A DNA stretch of 64,000 nucleotides from the NCBI GenBank assembly GCA_025506515.1, contig CM046452.1:41925874-41989873 (forward strand), read 5' to 3'. Source of the DNA: Flaveria trinervia. Taxonomy: Eukaryota > Streptophyta > Magnoliopsida > Asterales > Asteraceae. Below, in pieces: positions 54,660-64,000 of the stretch. Made by a program: the position numbers and the translations under genes. Numbering within the stretch: the first letter of the stretch is position 1; every line of letters begins with the position of its first letter. The notes under the pieces are model-generated. The model had not been told where the DNA came from, searched no databases, and worked only from the letters and a program-made list of their open reading frames with translations.

Positions 54660-57431
54660 TTAACAAAATAATCCTTGTCTTCTTGATCGCATCTTGTGTT
54701 AAGAAAATTACTTGATCTATTCAGTCCACGTCTTAATAATTCTACAAACATCTTCCCACGCTTTGAATCAGTAGGATTGATCAGAGGTAGTCTATTTAGC
54801 TCTTTTAAGTCTTGCACCAGAAGTTTTATGATACTAGAGTAAAAATGATAAACGTCACATACAACATTTACTCTCTTTATCAAGAAGGCATCAAACACTT
54901 CATCATACTTCCATGCAATGATCTTTACTTGGTTTGTAAAATCTGGAGCAATCATTGCATTCAACAGTTCAACAACTGATTGTCCTTTCTGCAATATATT
55001 TCTTACTAAATCTCCTGTTGTTCTTGAACTATCGAGAATATTCCTTTGATCAGTTGATGCTTTATAGGTTTGTCTTTCAGGATCAGCAAATATTTCCATC
55101 AATTCTTTTCTATGAGTGTGAGCATCATCAAGTCTTGACATTTGTTTTATTTCCTGAGGCTTCAACATTCTTGTTCTTTTTGTTATCTCAAGATACTGAG
55201 GGTTATATGTATCAAGCACTATCATCTTTTTCATTTGTTTCTCAGTTTCTTGAAAGCTTCTTACAAGATTTCTTAGGGATACAGATTGTAATCTCTTCAG
55301 CTTCCTCCATGGATAATTTCTAGCTTGCAACCATGATCTAAGAGTAGGAATACTCATATCATCAGGATCAGGATGGTGCAGCTCAGAACTAGACAGTTCT
55401 TCTACATTTATAACCTCCTGTGTTCTTATCCATTCACCATGCTCAACCACTATCTCATTTGGATCTATTGAAGCAACTGACTCAGCATAGATGCATTTCT
55501 CATATTCATCTTTAGTTTGAGAAACAACCAGTCCATCCAAATACACTCTATTGTATTTCATGTTCACAAGATAGTTATATTTTTCTTCAAAATCCTGTGG
55601 TACTTCATCTTGTTCTCGTATATGTTCTTGTGAAGAGAACTATGACACAAATTCAGCTTCATCAATATCTTCATTCTCAAGAACTTCATCATACCAATCA
55701 TCATTATATATTTCTTCAATATCATCTAAAGCATCAATCTGTTCTTGAACATTTTGCTCTTCAACCAATTCTTCAGTTCTTTGAATTTTAGAAGAGGATT
55801 CAGTTTGATCAACATCTTCTAATTCATTACTTTCCATTTGCCTTTTCTTTGTTCAAGATTTTCTTCACTCTGCACCTCAGTACTAATCACATGTACTGGA
55901 GATATAGCTTTCTGAGCTTCTCTTTCCTTTATCAATTCAGCTTTAAGATTTTCATTTTCTTCAGATAACTTCTTGAATTTCTCCATAAGACTATCATAAT
56001 CTTTAATCATAACTTGAAAGTTCTTTATCACATCTTCTCTATCTTGGGCAAAACTAACAATCTTTTCATCTTTTAACACATTTTCTTCAGACAACTTTAA
56101 ATTTTCATCTTTGAGCTTTTGAATTCTTTTTCACAAGCATTGATTATTTCTTTCATTCTTTCATTTTCAACTTTCAACTTTTCAATCTCCTTTTCTTTGT
56201 TTACATTTTCTTCTTTCAATCTTTCAATCACATCAACTTCAATTATTTCCTCTGTTTGTATAGACACATTTCGTGACATACTAACAGGTATTTCTTCTGC
56301 TCCTTCATTTTCATCAATTTCAAATACTGGATTGAATGAAATATCATTAATAAAATCAGAATCAGATGTTTGATTTTGAGAATTTTTTCTGTTATAGCTT
56401 CCTCAACATTTTCTTCAATCATAGCCTGTGGCTCATTTTCAGTATCTTCAACATTCCCTTCTTCATTTCCTTCTTGATTTACTTCAGTAACATCATCATT
56501 TTCATCATCATCATCATCACTTTCTTCACTTGATGAAACTTCTGACATATCATCATCATTTTCTTCATCAACTTCTACATCTTCAATCAGATCATTTGGA
56601 TCTATTGGTTCTTCTTTAGTTAGATGAAAGTGTGGCTGAGTAATATCAACTTCATCCATTGATACATTCCTGATATAATCAAAAACTGGAATGTTTTGAG
56701 CACCCGTTATCATTGCCAGTCTTTTGTACACACTCTCTGACATGTGCTCTAACTGAATCCTATCACCAATAACTTCAACAGCATATAGATATGGATTTGC
56801 ATCATTAATGAGAAGTTGAAGAACTCTTGGGTACATCAGATACTTATGCCTTAATCCTCTTTCCAGATTAAAAATGAATCCATTCATTATCCATTTAGCC
56901 ATATTAAATCTTCTGTTTGTGGATAATGCTACAATTGGAGATGCAATGTCAACAGGAATGAATCCCAACCCACACTTCTTTTGACATGCAATGTTGAAAG
57001 ATATAGCATAAAAGCTTCCAATGCTTAAATACACGAGCTCTGAAAAATTGTTTCTTAGGGAAATGATCTGGATGCCCCATCTGTAGAAACACTTCTCTAC
57101 ATTCATTAAATGTATATTCAGATAAATCTTGAGGATCATTATCTCCCGGTCTTAAAGCTTGTCTAATTGCTTCTTCAGAAACTTCAAGCATTCTTTCTGA
57201 AGTGATAAAGGCTCTTAAAACTTTATTTCCTTGATCATCTCTTTCAACTTGAGCAGTTCTCTAGAATTTTTTAATCATTCTTCCATTTATCATAGGCCTT
57301 GCACACATGGCATAAACATATTTTGTTCTGAGTAAAAATCTGATAACGTCTTCATATCCCGTAGCTTCTCTGTTTTCATCATCTAAAAAAGCAGCTACAT
57401 TGTGTTTTGGCTCAAATTTTAATTCTGCCAT
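54660..57431 (-). pseudogene. N-terminal and central part of the E4 accessory ORF
   Basis: ATG 57431 opens MAELKFEPKHNVAAFLDDEN with FLLRTKYVYAM and PMINGRMIKKF, then a TAG at 57261-57263 where E3 has Trp. A frame from about 57191 has EAIRQALRPGDNDPQDLSEY, PVDIASPIVALSTNRRFNMA and KYLMYPRVLQLLI, then a Ser/Asp/Glu-rich acidic region (SEVSSSEESDDDDDENDD, about 56490-56560). Coiled-coil frames follow (56279-56097, 56094-55819: RLKEENVNKEKEIEKL) and the 55567-54660 frame (PTLRSWLQARNYPWRKL, VKIIAWKYDEVFDAFLIKR). It is interrupted at 54660 by E3. No transmembrane segment was seen. The size (well above 900 residues with its C-terminal part) is unusual for a copia accessory ORF. Confidence 0.75.
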
Positions 57432-60040
57432 CTGCAAAACACAACAAAAGAATTATGAAAACATTGAATATTGATTTAATGAAATTTATTTCTATATATG
57501 ACTTTTAATTTTTAACCTTTGAATTTGACCTTTTTATTTTTATTTTTAATTTTTACTTATGAATTAAGATTTCAATTTGTATTACTTTCGAATTTGTATT
57601 ATTTGACTTTTGAAATTTATCTTAATTCATTTTGAATTAATTATTTAACATTTCAATTTTGATTTAATTTTAAATTTTTTAATTTATTTTTGTTCAAAAA
57701 TTGACTGTTTGTTCATGTTCTTCTTCTTCGACTTATGCAGAGTCGACTGATTTCAAAATAAATTTCACTTTAACATCAAAACAATACATCATTAGACTCG
57801 CAAATGTATTCTTATCACTAATCCAGTATCAATTTTTGATATAATACTTATTTGATCTGTTTAAACTTGGATTATATTGGTTCGAACGCCCAAAGAGCAT
57901 TCAACCGTCTCTTACAAATCACTGATTTAATCCAAAATTTATGTATTTGAATCACAAACTTACGTTTATATATTCAAATGCAATGTATACTCAAATGATT
58001 TGATTCGATTTCAGATGAAATACGGATGTAATGATGCTCGACAGTCGCAGTTCAAGGGTTTTGGTTCTGAGAATTTTGAAGAGTGAATGAGAATACGCAT
58101 AAGTGTTCAATATATATAAGTGAAATTTTAGGCGAATGAGCCCTGTTTGGACGTATGGTCCCTGTTTGGGCGTATGAAAACCTAGAATTCACTTATTTTG
58201 TTAGATGCATGAGCACTGTTGTGCCTTTTAAGTCAGACGCATGAGAACTGTTCAGTCGTATAAGCACTGTTCAGGCACTTTTGCACTGTTCAGTCGCATG
58301 GACTTTGTAAAATGTCTAACACTTGAAGTTTTAAAACTATGCAGATGCATGAGATATCACATACGTCTAACACACTATTTAGACGCATGAGATTATCACA
58401 AATGCCCAACCCTTGTAATTTTCAGATGTATTACAACTGTTAAGAAGCATGGGAAACGTCCAACACTTGTATAATCCTGAAAATTTCACCATGCTCCTAT
58501 TGAGGCGCATGTGCACTGTTTAGGTGCATGAGTTGAATTTCATGATTTAAACACTTGTGATTTCCAATTTCTTCACTTTCACATTTTTTACCATTTAGAT
58601 CCCCAAATTTTGAACTTTTTGCATTTTGCACTTTCAATTTATAAGATTTTTATTTTTTATTTTTTATTTGTATTTCTTTTTAATTTCTTTTAATTTCTTT
58701 TTAATTTCTTTTAATTTCTTTTGTCCCTTTATTTTAGTCTCGTCATAACATCAAATATCATCTAATTTTCAACTTAAAAATCATTTATTTGTAAAGATTA
58801 TGTATATTCATATTGTAATTATCAAACACATTCTATTTTCAGTTTACACAAATACTTTGAACATAAAGCATCATCCTTTTAATTCAACATTTCAAATTTT
58901 GATTATGATTATTGAATATTTTCTGAGAATAACTCTTTCATTTATTACTCCCCCTAAACTTTTAAGTTTGAAAAACTTATAAGTTTCTTATGAAAAAGAA
59001 TAAGATCACACATCACATTGAGACATTGCCGTCACACACAAAGACATGCATAAAAGAAAAATGAAAATAGAATTAAAATCTAATATTAAACATAGAATAA
59101 ATGTCTGCAGAGAGATCATATTAATGAAGATCAACACATTAAAATAAAATGAATGTGGATAGTCATAGACAATGAATAAATCCTGATCAAGTATGTTCCA
59201 GGTCAGTGATATCACAACAAAGGAGATACAAGATCTAAGGATAGACAATGAGTGATTTTGACACAACTATCAACTCACTTACTTTTCAATTCTTGGATTG
59301 ATTAGTGTTGATTTAGATATGACATGATGTAAAACATATAGAGACTAAGAGAATTCAACTATCATTATGAAATGTAAGAAAGAACACATGCTCAACTTAT
59401 TACCTTAAACATAGATATCATCAGAGTTTATGTTACTTAGTTAATAGAGGATGATCACGGATAACCATTTGATCAGCTCTGACTATTCTTTTGAATAGGT
59501 TGTGCACATTGGCATCTTTTTGCATCAAAAAGAGAATCTAGGTCTGTAATGACTTACAATAGAGTATATCTCATACTTCAGGTCTATGATGACTCATAAC
59601 AGAGAGTGAAATGATGCTTTGTAACAGATCTCATGATTTCACATAGTTTCAACAGGTGTGAGAGATGTATCTTAACAAACATTCATTCTAAAAAGATAAA
59701 GCAACTCAAAAGTACTCAGATGAATACACACAAGCATGTATGTTTAGTTTGATCACAAGAATTTACTTTTCAGCATAATAGTCAGATATTAGCTACACAT
59801 CATATCTGATCATGTCTAGACTTTATGAATGAGTGAAGTATGCAATTGATCTCACTAATGTACTATCATTTCTCACATATTGCAAAACATAATCCTTTCC
59901 AAAAAATATTTTTGTATTTTTGATATATATTTTTGTATTTGATTTTTCTATGAAAAACATAAAATCACACACACACAAAAATATAAACAGGCAATTCACA
60001 ATGAGAGTATCACTTATTATGATCTTTTGATTTAGGGAGA
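57432..60040. repeat. E4 pol-accessory spacer with motif array
   Basis: Bases 58140-58540 carry words such as GACGCATGAGAACTGTTCAG and GGCGCATGTGCACTGTTTAG, the same family as the Ty3 LTR array in the opposite strand sense. A polypurine-like tract (actcccccta) lies at 58943-58955. Three copies of the AGGTC...AGAG motif are at 59198, 59538 and 59578. The rest is AT-rich and non-coding. Confidence 0.75.
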
Positions 60041-61640
60041 TCACATATGATTTATAAGACCAATTGATTCTACTAAGTACTCAAACCGTCCTGGTAGGAA
60101 GGCTTTAGTAAATAGATCTGCCAATTGTTTTTCTGTTGCAATTTGAATCAATATGATTAATCCTTTTTCAGAGTTATCTCTAAGAAAATGATATCGAATT
60201 TCGATATGTTTTGTTTTTGAGTGTTGAACAGGATTAGCTATTATGAACATAGCAGCTGTGTTATCAATATAGATTGGTGTTTTAAGAAAGTTGAATCCAT
60301 AATCTAGTAATTGATTTTGCAACCAAAGGATTTGAGAACATCATGCTGATGCAGCAATGTACTCAACTTCTGCAGTTGAAACAGAGACATTTGTTTGTTT
60401 CTTGCATTGCCATGAGACTAATCTGGGACCAAGAAATTGACACCCACCCGAAGTAGATTTTCTATCTTGACAACATCCACCATAATCACTATCAGTATAT
60501 CCATATATTCAAAGTTTCCCTCGTAAGGATACCAAAGCCCTAAGGCTGGTTTACCTTTGAGATACCTGAATATTCTTTTGACAGCAATTAAGTGGGATTC
60601 TTTCGGGTCTGATTGATACCTGGCACATACACAAACAACATTCATAATGTCTGGTCTAGATGCAGTAAGATACATCAAAGATCCAATCATTGATCTGTAT
60701 AACGTTTGGTCAATAGATTTTCCTTTGGATCAGGTTCAATCTTGGTGTTAACATCTGCTGGAGTTTGTATGGACTGACAGTCTTGCAACTTAAATTCTTT
60801 AAGAGCTTGTCAACAAACTTTTCTTGATTGATGAAGATTCCATCTGTAGTTTGCTTGACTTGAAGTCCAAGAAAGAAGTTAATCTCTCCCATAGAACTCA
60901 TTTGAAATCGAGATTTCATTATTTCTTCAAATTCATTGCACAATTTTGGACATGTAGAACCAAATATGATATCATCAACATACACTTGTACACATAAAAG
61001 ATCATTATTGTCCTTCTTTATGAATAAAGTAGGATCAATTTTCCCTCGTGTGTATCCATGTTGGATTAAGTGTTGTGATAACGTCTCATACCAAATTCTA
61101 GGGGCTTGATGAAGTCCATATAAAGCTTTACTCAGTTTATATACTCGATGTGGAAATTGTGCATCCTCAAAGCCTGGAGGTTGCTTCACAAATACATCAT
61201 CAGTATTGGACCATATAAAATGCACCCTTTACATCCATTTGATACACCTTAAATTTCATGAATGAAGCATAAGCCAGAAAAACTTGAATAGATTCAAGTC
61301 TTGCAATTGGTGCAAACACTTCATCATAATCTATACCTTCTTCCTGTGTGTATCCTTGTGCAACAAGTCCTGCTTTGTTCCTTATTACAACACCACGATC
61401 ATCAGTTTTATTTCTAAATAATCATTTCGTGCCAATTATATTTTCTCCTTCAGGTAGATCCACCAAATTCCACACTTCTTGTTTGCGGAATTGAAGTAAT
61501 TCTTCTTGCATGGCTTCTATCCAACCATTGTCCTTTAATGCTTCGATAACATTTTTAGGAACAATTTGAGAAAGAAAACAAGAGTATAAGCATACGTTTG
61601 CTTGTTCTGATTTACTCCTTGTTGTTCTCTCATACAATGA
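60041..61640 (-). pseudogene. Reverse transcriptase-RNase H of E4
   Basis: Motifs: NVIEALKDNGWIEAMQEELL, NIIGTK then a TGA at 61422-61424 where E2 and E3 have Trp, PPGFEDAQFPHRVY, KALYGLHQAPRIWYETL, catalytic YVDD (QVYVDDIIFGS), FFLGLQV, GSLMYLTASRPDIMN, LKGKPALGLWYP, then an RNase H frame (60322-60041) with VQHSKTKHIEIRYHFLRD and LADLFTKAF. Breaks occur near 61220, 60710, 60520 and 60343. Not functional. Confidence 0.85.
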
Positions 61641-61962
61641 ACCAATAATCTGAGAAATTGGATGATTCTTGTGAATACGAGATGTAGTAATCTCATCACA
61701 TTGAACATTACATCCAGATTTGTTTGATTCAAGTTGGAAAACTCATGTATCAAAGTAGAAGAATGTGGATTGAAGTTTGGAACATGAGTAGGTGAATTGA
61801 CAAAGTAATCAAAGTTACCTGTATCAACTACATCACCTGAAATGGATGATGTTCCAGACTCAGGTATCACAAACTCATTACCATCATTAGGAATATTTTG
61901 TGATTCTTCCTGATTAATTGACTCTGAATGATCTGAAACTATATTTTCATGGTTTTGAATTG
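61641..61962 (-). pseudogene. Integrase-RT linker of E4
   Basis: A Ser/Asn/Thr-rich region between integrase and RT in shifted frames (61870-61535), poorly conserved in the family. Nothing else was seen. Confidence 0.5.
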
Positions 61963-63273
61963 TTAAATCCTTAACAAATGATAAAAATGGGTAGTCTGAG
62001 CTTGAATCATCTGGTCATCAGAATCTAAATCTTCACTGAAAGATCCAAGATCTCCTCTTGAGATCTTCTTATCTGTAGAATTAAGACAATTTGGTTGATC
62101 AAACAAATTGGATTGAAAAGAGTTTGATAATAAATCTAGATCAAATAACCATGCAGGACCATTTGAAACTGATGGAAAAGAATTTTCCATAAATTTAAAG
62201 TTGAATGTTTCAAGGATTACATTCGTCCTAGAGTTATAGACTCGATAGGCTTTTGAAACTGATGAATATCCAACAAAAAATCCATTATCAGATCTTGCAT
62301 CAAATTTTCCTAATTGATCACTTGAATTAAGAATCATAACAGGACAACCAAATGATTTTAAAAAGTTTATGTTCGGTTTTCTGCCAAACATTAACTCATA
62401 TGGAGTTTTCAGTTTATCTTTGACAATTAAGATTCGATTCTGAACGAAACACGCAGTTGATATTGCTTCATCCCAAAAAGTGATAGGTATTTTTGCATCA
62501 GCTAACATAGAATGAGCAGCTTCAATCAGTGTTCTATTCTTCCTTTCAACAACTCTATTTTGTTGAGGAGTTCTGGGAGCACTGAACTGATGAGCTATCC
62601 TTTTCTGTGCACAAAACATTTCAATGTTATCATTTTTGAATTTTGTTCCATTATCACTTCTTATAATTTTCACTTTGTTGTCTAATTGATTTTCAACTTT
62701 ATTGATAAATTCTTTTAATAATTCAGCTGTTTTAGATTTGGCATAAAGAAAGAAAACCCATGAAAATCTTGTAAAGTCATCAATGATAACTAAACAATAT
62801 GATTTTCGTCCAATACTCTTAACGTTTGTTGGTCCAAAAAGGTCCATATGTAACATCTAAAGAGGTTTGGATGTTGAGTTTATAGGCTTGGACTTATAAG
62901 ACGCTCTGTGTTGCTTTCCCTTCAAACATGCTGAGCAGTGATCATTTGTTGCAAACTTCTTGGATGGAAGTCCAATGACATAATTTCCTGCTACGAGCTT
63001 GTTCATGTTCTTGAAATTTGAATGACCAAGACGTCTATGCCAAAGCTGGCTTTCATCATTTGATGCTTTAGCAATTAGGCATGTTGTTTCAGTAGAGGGA
63101 TCAACTTGAGACATATCCAATTTGTATACATCTCTGTCTCTCTCAGCTATAACAATAACCCAATCTTTGTTTATCTTGAAGCCTGGTTTCAAAACATAAC
63201 ATAATGAATTATCAAACAGAACAGAATACAATTTATCACAAATTTGAGATACGCTTAACAGATTAAAGTTCAA
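61963..63273 (-). pseudogene. Integrase of E4
   Basis: The pre-integrase frame 63273-62857 (NFNLLSVSQICDKL, LWHRRLGHSNFKNMNKLV, CSACLKGKQ) is followed by the core from 62856: Asp in LLHMDLFGPTNV, Asp in RSDNGTKFKN, Glu in VVERKNRTLIE; then ADAKIPITFW, FGRKPNINFLKSFGCP and GFFVGYSSVSKAYRVY. The triad is intact. A stop separates the pre-integrase part from the core at 62857-62859. Confidence 0.87.
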
Positions 63274-63486
63274 CTATGAACAAAAGTTGACTTTATCAAA
63301 GCTTATTATCCCATTGGATACTGTTCCTTCTCCGGTTATTTTTCCTCCAGCATCACCACCAAAGGCGACGTGAGTTCCATCTTTTGATTTAAAATCTTGT
63401 AACAAGGCAGTATTGCCTGTCATGTGCCGACTACACCCACTATCCACACACCATGTATTGATTGGTCTTTTTGGGCGTACCTGCAC
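63274..63486 (-). pseudogene. Aspartic protease of E4
   Basis: WCVDSGCSRHMTGNTALLQD contains an intact DSG site; FGGDAGGKITGEGTV and FDKVNFC follow. A TAG at 63274-63276 separates it from the pre-integrase frame, where E2 has Gln (CEQLNF). Confidence 0.82.
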
Positions 63487-64000
63487 TACAAGAAAGTTAA
63501 GTTGAAATATCTACCCAAGCCGAAATGGTCTTGGGCTTTCCAAATTTATCAACAATTGTAAATTGTTTATAATGGAGATTATTCAGATCAGGTCTATTTT
63601 TGATGAATTTACCAATTTTATTCTGAAAATTGTTTGATTTATTTTTGTGAACATTCATACCATTCGATTGATCATCTTTTGAAATGTATTGATGTTCAAC
63701 ATTTTTATTAGTCATCCTTACAAATCTTGGTATAAAGAGTTCTTGCATGTTATGTTTGGAACTCATATAGTTGTTCTTAGGAAAAGATCTCAACCTACAT
63801 TAGGTTGATTAATGTCTCTTTGAAATCCATTAGTTTGATTTCTCAAATACTGTGGATTAGCAAATCCTCTGCTCATGTTTGATTTTGCAAAGTTTCTAGT
63901 GAGAGATCTATTTCTAAAGTAACAATCTGCAATGTTATGAGTCTTTTCATCACAATAAGTACAATATTTGTTATAATAACAATCTGCTGCTGAATGATTT
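63487..64000 (-). pseudogene. Gag-protease linker of E4 with repeated zinc knuckles
   Basis: The frame 63793-63497 is Asn/Lys-rich. From about 63895 to the window edge the sense strand encodes repeated knuckle-like units (CTYCDEKTHNIADC, then the end of another, NHSAADCYYNKYC), the same architecture as in E2. The rest of the linker and gag lie beyond the window. Confidence 0.65.

Larger units (their letters stand above)
39100..64000 (-). mobile_element. E4: large minus-strand Ty1/copia element, split by E3, runs off the right edge
   Basis: Reading leftwards from the window edge: gag-pol linker (from 64000), protease, integrase, RT/RNase H (to 60041), a spacer with repeats and a polypurine-like tract, an accessory ORF (57431-54660, interrupted by E3, resuming 40226 to about 39514), a terminal polypurine tract (39425-39416) and a short 3' LTR. 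The 5' LTR and gag are outside the window. An ORF after pol is the Sirevirus-type layout. Confidence 0.8.

Overview
The window looks like a transposon-dense intergenic block from a eudicot nuclear genome. The plant gene has canonical GT-AG introns, and the repeats are Ty1/copia and Ty3 elements of the kind common in Asteraceae such as lettuce, sunflower or Tanacetum. The family assignment is an inference from element style, not something proven here.

There is one ordinary plant gene: a four-exon VIN3-like (VEL-family) Polycomb cofactor on the minus strand at 1962-6029. Its splice sites all agree in phase, but its PHD exon carries a one-base frameshift. Almost everything else is mobile DNA, layered as follows. 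(a) 6736-8634: the 3' end of a minus-strand copia element (E0). (b) 8635 to about 12280: the 5' half of a plus-strand element of the same LTR family (E1), so two LTRs face each other as an inverted pair. (c) About 12290-21868: a minus-strand copia element (E2) with gag-pol and one recognisable LTR. (d) 21869-30877: a plus-strand Ty3 element with an internally duplicated gag/protease, a 3' LTR of about 2.5 kb, and a solo LTR nested in that LTR. (e) 30878-34773: AT-rich DNA without a recognised gene. (f) 34774-37396: TA/CATA microsatellites flanking a solo LTR with a perfect AGGGG duplication. (g) About 37400-39064: a truncated Mutator-like (MULE) transposase. (h) About 39100-64000: a large minus-strand copia element (E4) that runs off the right edge. 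E4 has a second large ORF downstream of pol, and this ORF is split by a younger copia element (E3, 40227-54659) whose two LTRs are nearly identical.

E2, E3 and E4 share a layout that recalls Sireviruses. All visible primer sites match initiator-tRNA-Met. A spacer carrying a polypurine-like tract and short repeats follows pol. In E3 and E4 a large accessory (env-like) ORF with acidic and coiled-coil regions comes next. The most unusual signal is in the non-coding parts: each family carries its own arrays of short, CpG-containing, often palindromic motifs (CTTCCGAAG in E0/E1, CCGCATT..AATGCGG in E2, TCAGTCG..CGACTGA in E3, CATGCGCCTAAACAGTG in E4). In E3 they recur at three separate places: LTR, 5' leader and pol-accessory spacer. 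The E4 motif is also found, in the same transcript sense, in the LTRs of the unrelated Ty3 family.

Most element proteins are broken. Six in-frame stops fall exactly on tryptophan codons that are intact in sister elements in the same window, as expected from long-term cytosine methylation and deamination.
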